Below are positions 35,944 through 44,265 of a stretch of 64,000 nt of DNA, piece by piece. The DNA is from Haliea sp964022665. Its GTDB lineage: Bacteria; Pseudomonadota; Gammaproteobacteria; Pseudomonadales; Halieaceae. The notes beneath the pieces are model-generated. The model was not told where the DNA came from. It did not search any database and was given only the letters and a program-made list of their open reading frames with translations. Each line of letters starts with the position of its first letter. The stretch's first letter is position 1. The position numbers and the translations under genes were made by a program. Location of the stretch: positions 62,001 through 126,000 of the forward strand of contig CAXIDF010000004.1 in assembly GCA_964022665.1 (NCBI GenBank). Direction: 5' to 3'.

Positions 35944-36819
35944 TCAGGTGGGCAGGCCGAGGATGCCGGCTGCCTGCGCCGGCGTGGCCACCGGGCGGCC
36001 GTGCTTTTCGCACAGGGCCACTGCCTCGAGCACCAGCTCGACATTGGAAGGCTGGCGCTCGCCGTGGAAGAACTCCAACCCCACATGCAGGTGCCCACCC
36101 CGCTCCAGGGCCGCTGCAGCCACCTCGGAACGCCCGGCGTCGCCACCCACCACCGAGACCGCCCAAGGCATGGGGCAGTCGCCCAGGATTTCCAGGTACA
36201 TGTCGAGTGCCTGCAGGGTAGGCGGCAGACCGAAGGGCGCGCCGAACAGGCCGTGCTCGGTGGAGAAGTAAAACTTGAGCATCGCCCCCGGCGGCACCCG
36301 CCCCTTGCGATGAAAGGCCAGTACCGTCCGCAGGAAGCCTGGCTCGTAGATGGCAAAACTGGGGCCCAGGCCGTGCTCCGCCTGGATATCCAGGCAGCGG
36401 CCGATCACCTCATAGCTGTTGGCGTAGACAATACCCTCGGGGCCGCGCTCCCCCATGCCACCGAGATTGATCGAGCCTGGATCGCAGATGCCGATGCGCA
36501 GGCATCCGCGCTTCGCCAGCACCGCCAGGTGCTCGTAGCTGACACCCTTGTCATCGTAGTCGACCGTGGGATAGAGCAGTGCATCGGGACGCGCCGCCAG
36601 CACGGATTCCCAGCCGGCCTGGTAGGCGTCCGCTGAGGCCTCGGGCCCCTGGCCGAACACCGTGGTGTGATTGTGGATTACCGCCGCCCCCGCCTCGATA
36701 CAGGCCAGGGCCTCTGCCCCGACCTCCTCGGGGCTGATGGGCACCCGCAGATTCTGCTCCCGGGTGGTCACCCCGTTGATGGCTGCCTCGATGATCACCG
36801 GGCCCGCTGTATTCGACAT
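35944..36819 (-). CDS. BKACE-family protein (beta-keto acid cleavage enzyme, DUF849)
   Basis: The 291-residue TIM barrel has the zinc-binding HNHTT (AGAAVIHNHTTVFG) that corresponds to the H-x-H of 3-keto-5-aminohexanoate cleavage enzyme. SVVGGDAGRSEVAAAALERG and HLHVGLEFFHGERQPSN near the C-terminus correspond to the usual HVRVGLED, with E kept but D replaced by F. BKACE enzymes condense a beta-keto acid with acetyl-CoA and release acetoacetate. Substrates vary widely, so the exact one is unknown. Lies 18 bases downstream of the acylphosphatase gene on the same strand. Confidence 0.88.
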   Translation of the reverse strand: MSNTAGPVIIEAAINGVTTREQNLRVPISPEEVGAEALACIEAGAAVIHNHTTVFGQGPEASADAYQAGWESVLAARPDALLYPTVDYDDKGVSYEHLAVLAKRGCLRIGICDPGSINLGGMGERGPEGIVYANSYEVIGRCLDIQAEHGLGPSFAIYEPGFLRTVLAFHRKGRVPPGAMLKFYFSTEHGLFGAPFGLPPTLQALDMYLEILGDCPMPWAVSVVGGDAGRSEVAAAALERGGHLHVGLEFFHGERQPSNVELVLEAVALCEKHGRPVATPAQAAGILGLPT

Positions 36820-36837
36820 GCTGCTGCTCCCTTGTTG

Positions 36838-37113
36838 TCAGTTTCGCCGCACTTCAAAACCCATCGTCGGCGCGCCCGTGACCGCCGCCACTTCCACCGC
36901 GCTGACCTGCGCCCGCTCCGGCCCCTGCCAGAGCCACGCCTCCAGCTGCTGCAGCGCCTCGGCATCGCCGCTCGCCTCGAGCTCGACACTGCCGTCGGGG
37001 CAGTTGCGCACCCAGCCTGACAGGCCCAGTTCCTGGGCCCGGGCCTGAGTGCTGGCCCGATAGAATACGCCCTGGACCCGCCCGGTTACGCGAAAATATC
37101 GGCTCTCCGCCAT
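36838..37113 (-). CDS. acyP: Acylphosphatase
   Basis: A 91-residue protein with both signature motifs: GRVQGVFYRASTQ (the phosphate-binding loop with catalytic Arg) and GWVRNCPDGSVELEASG (catalytic Asn). Hydrolyses carboxyl-phosphate bonds such as acetyl or carbamoyl phosphate. Length is standard. Probably co-transcribed with the BKACE gene downstream. Confidence 0.96.
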   Translation of the reverse strand: MAESRYFRVTGRVQGVFYRASTQARAQELGLSGWVRNCPDGSVELEASGDAEALQQLEAWLWQGPERAQVSAVEVAAVTGAPTMGFEVRRN

Positions 37114-37147
37114 GTCACCTCCGTCCTTGCGTTGTGTATCACCCTAG

Positions 37148-37276
37148 TCACCGCGCGCGGTCGCGTCGATGGTCGCGGGCGATCGGTGTCAGCATATGCG
37201 ACATCATGGCGTCACGCCCCGCCCATTTGCGGCCGGCTTCACCGTTCCAGTAGGCGACCTGTTCCTCGTTGCTCAT
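37148..37276 (-). pseudogene. SAM-dependent methyltransferase N-terminal stub
   Basis: Minus-strand ATG 37276 opens a 42-codon frame, MSNEEQVAYWNGEAGRKWAG then RDAMMSHMLTPIARDH, stopping at 37148. The AYWNGEAGRKW motif is the usual start of a class I (UbiE-like) methyltransferase domain of about 270 residues; everything after the first helix is missing. It is a deletion remnant between acylphosphatase and exonuclease III. Family assignment rests on this short stretch only. Confidence 0.6.
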
Positions 37277-37319
37277 AAACACCTGATCGATCAATTACGC
37301 AAACCGTCCTCGCGGATTC

Positions 37320-38096
37320 TCATGCCGCAGGCTCGGCCAGGTCGACACTGACCGGACAGTGGTCGGAGCCGTGGATGTCGTTCCAGATCTCCGCCGCCTT
37401 TACCCGGTCCTCGACCAGCGCCGCGCTGCCGAGGAAGTAATCGATCCGCCAGCCGACATTTTTGGCCCGAGCACCGGCACGGTAGCTCCACCAGCTGTAC
37501 TTGACGGTGTCCGGGTGGAAGTGACGGTAGGTATCTACAAAACCGGCGGCGACGATGCTGTCCATGCCGTCGATTTCCTTCTGGGTGTAGCCGGCGCTTC
37601 TGTTGTAGTTGGGCTTGGGGCGCGCGATATCGATATCGCGGTGGGCCACGTTGAAATCCCCGCACATCAGTACCGGCTTTTCCTGCTGCAGCGCCTGCAC
37701 GAAATCGAGGAAGGCCCGGTCCCAGGTTCCCCGGTAGGGCAGGCGCAGCAGCTCGCTGCCGGAGTTTGGGGTGTAGACAGTGACCAGGTAGAAGCCATCG
37801 AACTCCGCGGTGAGCACCCGCCCCTCCGCATCGTGTTCGGGCAGGCCAATACCGGGAAACACCCGCTTCGGCGCCCGGCGCGTGAGGATCGCCACCCCGG
37901 AGTAGCCCTTGCGCGCTGCGGCGTTGCTGTGCACGTGGTAGCCTTCCACGCCTTCCAGCGCAGTCAGCACCTGATCGTCCTGGGCCTTGGTTTCCTGCAG
38001 ACAGAGGATGTCCGCGTCCAGGGTATGCAGTGACAGGGCAAAATCCTTTCTCATCACGGCACGGATGCCGTTGACGTTCCATGAGGCAATTCGCAT
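37320..38096 (-). CDS. xthA: Exodeoxyribonuclease III
   Basis: The 258-residue protein has all the Exo III/AP endonuclease motifs: MRIASWNVNGIRAV, DADILCLQETKAQD (catalytic Glu), YTPNSGSELLRLPYR, GDFNVAHRDIDIARPK (Asp/Asn) and IHGSDHCPVSVDL (terminal SDH). It repairs abasic sites and acts as a 3'-5' exonuclease on duplex DNA. No unusual features. A small gene desert with decayed genes lies directly upstream. Confidence 0.96.
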   Translation of the reverse strand: MRIASWNVNGIRAVMRKDFALSLHTLDADILCLQETKAQDDQVLTALEGVEGYHVHSNAAARKGYSGVAILTRRAPKRVFPGIGLPEHDAEGRVLTAEFDGFYLVTVYTPNSGSELLRLPYRGTWDRAFLDFVQALQQEKPVLMCGDFNVAHRDIDIARPKPNYNRSAGYTQKEIDGMDSIVAAGFVDTYRHFHPDTVKYSWWSYRAGARAKNVGWRIDYFLGSAALVEDRVKAAEIWNDIHGSDHCPVSVDLAEPAA

Positions 38097-38208
38097 GGGT
38101 TCGATCCAGTTCCGGGAAAGGCGCCCTGTATAGCACGCCCGCCGGCGGGACTCAAAAATCCGCAGAAACGTTCTCGCCGCTTTCCCCCCTCACGGCTGGA
38201 TGGTCCAG

Positions 38209-38798
38209 CTAGTTGACATACGCATCGCTGCCAAACTCAGGGCAGGCGTCAACGATTTCCCGCGTCTGCAGTTCCATGTGGGTATCTGCCAGCCAGCATT
38301 CGTCGAATATCGAACAGTAGCAATAGCTTAGTGCGCCTCTCGGCTTGCTGATGGCGTCAACCAGTTTCCGCGCAAGGTCTGCATCCGTTGTGCCGAAAAT
38401 GATGACCGTTTCGTCGGGTCGAAGGACACGATTGCTGATAAAGTTCCGGCTGATCGCGGCTTCAGGATCCCCTTCCACGCTGGCAACCAACTCTGACCAG
38501 TTGCGCGTTACATTACCATCAATGCTCACGCGTACATCCCGCATCTTCGCGGGACCAACCCCCTATCGTAGTCCTCGATCATCACCTGCACAAAAGGCCA
38601 GACGGCCGCCGCGGTGTGCTGGCGTACGGCGGCAGATTCTGTAAGCGCTGCATAAAGGGCGATGACAGCGACTACGATACCGACTACCGAGAGGATAGTC
38701 TGCCAGAAGGTCAAGCGTATTATGTGTTGCTCGGCGCGTAACAGGGAGGCAGTTTCGGCTGAGTCAACTTCGCTTGAGGGTGTCTCTTCATCAATCAT
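38209..38798 (-). pseudogene. Frameshifted gene for a single-pass membrane protein with C-terminal domain of unknown function
   Basis: Two overlapping minus-strand frames form one protein. The first (from 38798) has an acidic start MIDEETPSSEVDSAETASLL, one membrane helix (LTFWQTILSVVGIVVAVIAL) and WPFVQVMIEDYDRG. The second (to 38209) reads VGPAKMRDVRVSIDGNV and continues 100 residues to YCYCSIFDECWL. One extra G in the G-run near 38560 would join them as DRGVGPAKMRD. Some residues also seem missing at the junction compared with what such proteins usually have. Function unknown. Confidence 0.6.
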
Positions 38799-38877
38799 GA
38801 GTGGAATCCCCCATGTCCTTTCGCAAGCACTTGAGCAGACGTGCCTCGACTTTCGGTTCGACTGCCGTGCGGGGCAT
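38791..38877 (-). CDS. Possible 28-residue small ORF
   Basis: ATG at 38877 preceded by AAGGTAAAAGG, reading MPRTAVEPKVEARLLKCLRK and DMGDSTHD, its stop overlapping the start of the frameshifted membrane-protein gene by 8 bases. The overlap and ribosome binding site suggest translation coupled to that gene, but the frame stays open upstream without a clear start, so it may be the tail of another decayed gene. Confidence 0.25.
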   Translation of the reverse strand: MPRTAVEPKVEARLLKCLRKDMGDSTHD

Positions 38878-39044
38878 GCCTTTTACCTTGCCTACTAAAC
38901 ATGCCTTCGGGAACCATACGTCACGGCGTGGGGGCCGACAAGTGATTTGCTGTGGTCTAGTGCCAAGTGCTGATTTCGCATGTTGGTTCCAACGCGGGGC
39001 CTCAACTGCAGTGTTCCTCGTTGAGGATTAAGAATCTCAGCAAC

Positions 39045-39320
39045 TCAGGGGGAATTTCTGTCATTCTTGTGTGCTTCATAGTAAGCACGCAGAATGGCGT
39101 TGATGCGGCTCTGATAACCTTTGCCCTGAGCCTAAATCCAATCCAGAACATCGGTATCCAGGCGTAGCGCCACGGGCTTTTTTCCAGGGGAGATTTGCAT
39201 CTCCACTGAGCTCAGGAAGTTGCTGTCGAATTCAGGTGTTTCTCCGTAAACGATGTCGTCGTCGGCCATGTTATCGAGCCGATTCAAGTCGCTCTTGATA
39301 GATTTTTTGCTCACGGTCAT
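39045..39320 (-). pseudogene. brnA: BrnA-type antitoxin with in-frame amber codon
   Basis: The minus-strand frame from 39320 reads MTVSKKSIKSDLNRLDNMAD and later SPGKKPVALRLDTDVLDWI, then TAG at 39134-39132. The same frame continues AQGKGYQSRINAILRAYYEA, HKND, to a TGA at 39045. LRLDTDVLDW-x-AQGKGYQSRINAILRAY is the ribbon-helix-helix C-terminus of BrnA (DUF4415); the amber replaces what is normally a Lys or Arg codon. The truncated product would lack the RHH DNA-binding half. It overlaps the 3' end of the brnT remnant, as in normal brnTA operons. Confidence 0.8.
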
Positions 39321-39453
39321 TTGCCTTTCTCATCGAAATAATGCGTGTTCTTTCACCTCTCGGTGCGTGCGCGCTCACCACCACGCGCCCTTCTAGTAAG
39401 TCGAAGGTTGTCAGGCGCGGCTCGCCCTAGTTAAACCGCGCATCTTTAAAATT
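39271..39453 (-). pseudogene. brnT: BrnT-type toxin remnant
   Basis: On the minus strand, GNFKDARFN-amber-GEPRLTTFDLLEGRVVV leads into SAHAPRGERTRIISMRKAND and EQKIYQERLESAR-stop (39271). The ERTRIISMRKANDREQ box is the conserved C-terminus of BrnT (RelE-fold ribonuclease). The N-terminal half is missing and TAG at 39429-39427 stands where a Tyr codon is usual. The remnant abuts the decayed N-formylglutamate amidohydrolase. With brnA also broken, the toxin-antitoxin module is dead. Confidence 0.75.
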
Positions 39454-40053
39454 ACCGCGATATCCCGCCTGGCATTCGGCACACCATCTCGTGCGCAAGT
39501 TGCACCATCACTCTCCATATATGGTTTCTTACGCGCTCAAAGTTCTCCGACTTACCGGGTCCTTCGCGTAGCCGGCGAGTGTCCTCACGCTCTGCCTTTG
39601 AATAGAGCTTGCGATTGACCTCAATCATGATGGCGGGAACCTGAAGGTTTTCCCGGTAGGTGTTGGGAACAAGACATCCCGCGTAGGGGGCATCTGCCAG
39701 GGGGTGTAATAAGTGTCCAACAGCAGCTGCCGCTCAGTAGGTGACAGGGTTCTGCGGATGTGCTCGCCCAAACTGTTGTGGGTATAGATAACACCCTGAC
39801 CGAACCTGGCTTTTTCCTCCCGTTGATCGTCAGTGAAACGCTCCAGGTCGACGACCACGCGACTGATAGGCGTTTGGGTGACTGCAATGCCCGGCAGCAT
39901 GAACAGCTCGTCGGTATACCAGTCAGTCACTCTGAGAATTTCCCGCCAGAGTGCGTCAGGCGAATGCAGAAACTGAGATAGGACCGCGTCGGGAATCTGT
40001 GTTCCAGCGTGAGGTATGTGTGCCGTAATAGGCAGGATGGATTCGGGGTACAC
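39452..40053 (-). pseudogene. N-formylglutamate amidohydrolase with internal deletion and frameshift
   Basis: From GTG 40053 (AAGGAG 7 bases upstream) the minus strand reads VYPESILPITAHIPHAGTQI, then LRVTDWYTDELFMLPG and LLDTYYTPWQM. At about 39695 the frame shifts and continues APYAGCLVPNTYREN, IMIEVNRKLYSK, ending GGISR-stop at 39452. Both ends are good matches to the FGase/HutG-type enzyme, but the central ~80 residues with the metal-binding DCHSF region are deleted. The enzyme would have released glutamate from N-formylglutamate in histidine degradation. No hut genes are nearby. Confidence 0.78.
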
Positions 40054-40372
40054 AGGCTTTCTCCTTGAGTAAAATGCAGCAAGAGAAAGCCGAAGGGATA
40101 ACCTGTTTGGTTGCCTGTTGGCCACATCACTCGGAAGAGTCAACCACCTTGCCCAGGTAGGCAGGTTGGTGGGGCTCGCGCCCTCTCTTGATGCTGGTGT
40201 GATTATCGTTGTGGAGGTGAGCCGGTCAAACTGTTTCTTGTTACTTTGGGCGAAGGCATTGAGCGCGGGTTATCATTCTGGATTTCGCGACACTGCAGAA
40301 ACGGCAGCGGGAAGAACAAGAGGCGTATTCAACTAACCTGGGTATTCCCAGTACGAAATGAGACTAAAACGG
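40054..40372. other. Intergenic stretch without recognisable gene
   Basis: About 320 bases between the decayed amidohydrolase and the GST gene. It is less GC-rich than the rest and has no supported reading frame. A partial inverted repeat (CCACCTTGCC near 40147 facing GGCAGGTTGGTGG) is present but has no evident role. Confidence 0.5.
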
Positions 40373-40984
40373 ATGATAACAATCTACCATTCCCCCATGT
40401 CGCGTTCGTCGCGCGTAATCTGGTTTTGCGAAGAAATCGGGCTGGCCTATCGGCTTGAAACCCTTGAACTGTTCAGCGATGCCATGCAGCGGCCCGAGTA
40501 TCTCGCCATCAATCCGCTGGGCAAAGTGCCAGCGATTGATGACGCCGGCTTTGTGCTTTGGGAGACCGGCGCCATTCTGCAGTATCTTGATGCCCGCTAT
40601 GGTGCCGGTCGTCTGATTCCGGCGGCAGATACCCAGGCCGGCGCACGTGTTATTCAGTGGTTGGAGTTTGGTGAAAACCCGTTGACGGTGATCATGGGTG
40701 AAATTGCTGCGCACAGCGGGCCGTTGCCAGAAAACAGGCGGATACCGGCGCTGGTTGAGCGCGGTAAAGCCACTGCCCCAGCGTTGGTCGAGGTGGTCGA
40801 AACTGCGCTGGGTGAGCACCCGTGGATAGCGGGCGAGGAATTCACGGCGGCCGATATCATGATCACATTCGGCATGATGATCGCGGAGCACTTAGGCTAT
40901 GTTAACGAGGGGACACCGCGCTTGCGTGCTTATCTGAAGCGCGCGATGGCGCGGCCTGCGTTTCAGCGCGCCATCGTGCTGTAG
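40373..40984 (+). CDS. Glutathione S-transferase family protein
   Basis: The 203-residue protein has an N-terminal thioredoxin-like domain (MITIYHSPMSRSSRVIWFCE, NPLGKVPAIDD, WETGAILQYLDARYG) and an all-helical C-terminal domain with FTAADIMITFGMM as the N-capping box. The SRSSRV segment supplies the candidate catalytic serine. Substrate unknown. ATG 40358 five codons upstream is an alternative start; 40373 gives the usual family N-terminus. Its 3' end overlaps the convergent esterase gene by 22 bases. Confidence 0.9.
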   Translation: MITIYHSPMSRSSRVIWFCEEIGLAYRLETLELFSDAMQRPEYLAINPLGKVPAIDDAGFVLWETGAILQYLDARYGAGRLIPAADTQAGARVIQWLEFGENPLTVIMGEIAAHSGPLPENRRIPALVERGKATAPALVEVVETALGEHPWIAGEEFTAADIMITFGMMIAEHLGYVNEGTPRLRAYLKRAMARPAFQRAIVL

Positions 40985-42759
40985 CGCCAGCTTGTCGTGT
41001 CTGCGCCTTCCGGTGCCGTGGCTTCAATGCGCTGCAGAATCAGCGGCACATACATCTGGTTGTAGCGCAGCCGTGACAGCGCGTTGGGCCGCTCGTGATC
41101 GCCGTTCCAGCAGTGTCCGGCGCGCGGCTGATAGTCGATCACGCCGTCGTAGTAGGGCGCGGTGGTGCTTTCCAGAAATTCCTCCATTAAATAGACCGCA
41201 TTGTTGAGGTAGGAGTTATCCATTTCACCCACATAGATGTGCAGCTTGCCTTGTAGCTTTGGTCCCAGAGTTTTCCAGTCACGCTGCAGTATGTGGCGCA
41301 GGTCATAGTTTTCCCGCCAGTACTCAGCGACCTCCCGGTCTATAACCCCGGTCTCCCGGTCCCACAAGTGTCGCGGGTAACCATCCTCGCCCACCGGCCC
41401 GAACAAGGTGGGCCAGATATCGCGCTGGCCACCTGAACGCCCCTTGGTGCCCAGCACATTCTCCTTTTGCTGTACTTGCCGCAGCGTTGCCGTCACCTGA
41501 CCCAGCGTGGTACGGCTGCGCGGCCGTTCGATGCGCTTCCAGTCGCCTTCCAGGAAGTAGGCGTTCTCGTCCTCGTAGATATTGACCAGTGCATAGGCAC
41601 GGAAGTCGATGGGGTCGGGGCAGGCAGCAAACGCGCCGTTGTAGTCGTCGGGGTAAAAAATCTGTGCAGCCAGCGCGGCCCAGCCGCCTGTGGAGCCGCC
41701 ATAGAGAAAGCGGGCCCAGCCTTCGCCTATGCCGCGGAAACGCTGTTCAATATACGGTATGAGCTCGTGGGTGATGGCGTCGCCATAGGGGCCCATGTTG
41801 GCGGAGTTCACAGCATAGGAGTCGTCGAAGTAGGGTGTCGGGTGCTGGATCTGGATGATCAGCATGCGTGGGAAGTCCGGTCCGGTCCACTCCTGGTAGA
41901 AGTCCCAGGCATGCTGCTGCACCTCGCGGTTGTAGCACGGCAGGTCAAAGCGTTCACTGAATTCGCATTTCAGGTCCGGGTCTGGCGGGGTTTCGCGGAA
42001 ACCGCTGAAATCGGCCGGGAAGTGCCCGTGGAACACAGCAAGTGGATAGCGCGCTTCAGGGTGTTCATCAAATCCTTCGGGTAGAAGCACCTGCGCACCC
42101 AGAAATGTGGGTCGACCCCAGAACTCGGTAAGCAGAGCGCTCTGTATTTTAATGTGTTTGATGTAGCGCGTATCCGGTGGTGCTTCTATGGTAGGAATTT
42201 CTTGCGCCAGCTCGATCCTGAAGGGGGCGTCCCTGCCGTGCTCCACGTTTATCCAGGTGGGCTCTGAGTAGAGGTTGCCGGGTTTTTCTGTAAGTTGCTG
42301 CCCTTCACCCTGATCGGGTGGCAACTGCAAGACGCGCCCGTCCCCCAGCGTAAACGTCTCGTAGCGGTTGAGCAGTGCCTGTACGTAGTAACGTCCTGCA
42401 GGCAGCTCTGCCAGTGACCGTAGCGGATATCCGGCGGCAGAGTGGTCCAGGGTGGTTGGCGTTTGCGCATCCCAGTTCGCTACATCGGTGCCGAATACCA
42501 GTTGCGTGTCGGGCCCGTTGGAGACCTGGTAGCGCGGTTCCTGCCTGTCGTTGTTGGCGATGAACAAGAGCAGACGGCCATCCAATGTGCTTGCGCGGCT
42601 CGCGTTTGGGGACAGCACTACCTCGAACACCGGTGCAGGCCCTGTAGCGGGATCTCCAGCGATAACCGCGTTTGCGTGGCTTGTTGTCACACACATTACG
42701 ACCACAAGGCCCAATACATGGCAGGGGAGGGAGCGAGCAGTCTGGTAGATGAGCTTCAT
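40963..42759 (-). CDS. Exported esterase (Esterase D/enterobactin-esterase-like fold)
   Basis: About 598 residues with a signal peptide (MKLIYQTARSLPCHVLGLVV, cleavage near SHANA). The first ~200 residues form a beta-rich N-terminal domain. The hydrolase domain has YPLAVFHGHFPADF, ELIPYIEQRFRGIGEGWARF, the nucleophile elbow YGGSTGGWAALAAQ (G-x-S-x-G), YVGEMDNSYLNN (Asp region) and RAGHCWNGDH (His). It resembles periplasmic esterases of the Esterase family PF00756. ATG 42759 gives the best signal peptide. Probably degrades an extracellular ester; substrate unknown. Confidence 0.82.
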   Translation of the reverse strand: MKLIYQTARSLPCHVLGLVVVMCVTTSHANAVIAGDPATGPAPVFEVVLSPNASRASTLDGRLLLFIANNDRQEPRYQVSNGPDTQLVFGTDVANWDAQTPTTLDHSAAGYPLRSLAELPAGRYYVQALLNRYETFTLGDGRVLQLPPDQGEGQQLTEKPGNLYSEPTWINVEHGRDAPFRIELAQEIPTIEAPPDTRYIKHIKIQSALLTEFWGRPTFLGAQVLLPEGFDEHPEARYPLAVFHGHFPADFSGFRETPPDPDLKCEFSERFDLPCYNREVQQHAWDFYQEWTGPDFPRMLIIQIQHPTPYFDDSYAVNSANMGPYGDAITHELIPYIEQRFRGIGEGWARFLYGGSTGGWAALAAQIFYPDDYNGAFAACPDPIDFRAYALVNIYEDENAYFLEGDWKRIERPRSRTTLGQVTATLRQVQQKENVLGTKGRSGGQRDIWPTLFGPVGEDGYPRHLWDRETGVIDREVAEYWRENYDLRHILQRDWKTLGPKLQGKLHIYVGEMDNSYLNNAVYLMEEFLESTTAPYYDGVIDYQPRAGHCWNGDHERPNALSRLRYNQMYVPLILQRIEATAPEGADTTSWRYSTMAR

Positions 42760-42800
42760 CACGTGAGTGCCTCGTATTTTCACAAACTCCAACCTTGGCG

Positions 42801-44141
42801 CTAGTGCGAGTCTTCCGCGTCAGATTGCGCAGACGCAGCGCTCCTTCGCAGAAACATGCGTTCGATGATTGCTATGAGGATCATGGCAACCGCAGCGACA
42901 GCCAGGACAAGAGGGTCGTTGGTCAGCTTAACCCACAGGAAGCCCGCAAGCACCACCACATCCAGCACAATGGCGGTAACGGGCACCCAGCCATTGGCCT
43001 TGACGTCTTCGCGCAAGTAGCGCACCACCCCCCAGTGAATAGCCACGTCCATGATCAAATAGAAAATAATGCCCAGCGCCGCAATCCGCGAAAGGTCGAA
43101 GAACGCCGTCAGCACAAGCCCCAGCACTACGGTGTAGACCAGCGTATGTTTTTGGATACTGCCGGACATGCCGAAGTGGCTGTGCGGAACCAGCTTCATT
43201 TCCGTGAGCATTGCCAGCATTCTGGACACCGCAAAGATGCTGGCCAGAATACCGCCTGCCGTTGCCAGCATGGCAATGGCAACGGTGAACCACACGCCAT
43301 ACTGGCCCAGGGCGGGTCGTGCCGCCGCAGCAAGTGAGTAGTCCTGTGTTTTGATGATTTCCGCAAGGGAGAGGTTACTCGCAACGGCGAAGCCAACCAG
43401 TGTGTAGATCACCACGCATGCTGCAATCGAAATCACAATGGCGCGGCCCACGTTCCGTTTTGGGTTTTTCACCTCTGAGCCGCTATTGGTAATGGTGGTG
43501 AAGCCCTTGAAGGCCAGAATGCCGAGCGCGGTTGCCCCGAGAAAATTACCGAAGGTTCCGGCCTCGCCGGGGCTTGAAAAATCCACGGTTACACTGTCTG
43601 AAATCCAGACGCCCACCACACCGAATGCCAGAATGCCGAGTATTTTTATCACGCCGATGAAGGATGCGACACCCTGCACAAACTTGTTGCCTGAGAGATT
43701 AATGACGAAGGCGGCAAGGATGAGGGATACGCCTAGCACGGGCACCATTATGCCGCTCTCGTCACCACCGAACAGCTGCATCGTGTAGGTGCCGAACGTG
43801 CGCGCGAGGAAGCTCTGCGCAATCACCATGGAAAAATACATCAGCAGAGCATGGAAAGCGGTCGGTAAACGGTCTCCGTACGCTTTGTGCAAGTACATCC
43901 CGATGCCACCCGCCGACGGATAGGCGTTGGAGATTTTGATATACGAGAAGGCGCTGAAAGAAACGACCACCGCAGCGGCCAGAAACGCCAGCGGGAAAAG
44001 CGCACCGGTCATCTGCGCCATTTGCCCGGTCAACGCAAAAATACCGGCACCGATCATGACGCCGGTGCCCAGCATCACCGTGCCGGGTAACGTAAGGCTT
44101 CCTTCCTCGTAGTGTGTGGTGCGATCGCTTTCCTGTGGCAT
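42801..44141 (-). CDS. APC-superfamily amino acid permease
   Basis: A 446-residue inner-membrane protein with about 12 helices. The family signature in TM1 is GTGVMIGAGIFALTGQMAQ, followed by SFSAFSYIKISNAYPSAGGIGMYLHKAYGD and GFTTITNSGSEVKNPKRNVGRAI (TM6 region). Start 44141 (MPQESDR) is preceded by GGAGGGCGC. Imports an amino acid or amine with protons or sodium; the substrate cannot be read from sequence. It lies 41 bases upstream of the esterase gene on the same strand, so the two may be co-transcribed. Confidence 0.9.
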   Translation of the reverse strand: MPQESDRTTHYEEGSLTLPGTVMLGTGVMIGAGIFALTGQMAQMTGALFPLAFLAAAVVVSFSAFSYIKISNAYPSAGGIGMYLHKAYGDRLPTAFHALLMYFSMVIAQSFLARTFGTYTMQLFGGDESGIMVPVLGVSLILAAFVINLSGNKFVQGVASFIGVIKILGILAFGVVGVWISDSVTVDFSSPGEAGTFGNFLGATALGILAFKGFTTITNSGSEVKNPKRNVGRAIVISIAACVVIYTLVGFAVASNLSLAEIIKTQDYSLAAAARPALGQYGVWFTVAIAMLATAGGILASIFAVSRMLAMLTEMKLVPHSHFGMSGSIQKHTLVYTVVLGLVLTAFFDLSRIAALGIIFYLIMDVAIHWGVVRYLREDVKANGWVPVTAIVLDVVVLAGFLWVKLTNDPLVLAVAAVAMILIAIIERMFLRRSAASAQSDAEDSH

Positions 44142-44265
44142 GCGCCCTCCGGTCTTGTTGCATGACACAGAGTGTAGTCAAGGGAGGTGCCCATTGCCGG
44201 GGCACAGCTGCACTGGGCTACAGGGGCGCGGAATCAGGCTGACCTTTAAAGCGGCACAAGGGCAC

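Noticed and set aside
40141..40160. Partial match to the 19-bp operator (CCTTGCC with ACCACC) near the decayed amidohydrolase
   Set aside because: Only the left arm matches, the right half-site is shifted and degenerate, and the neighbouring gene is dead.
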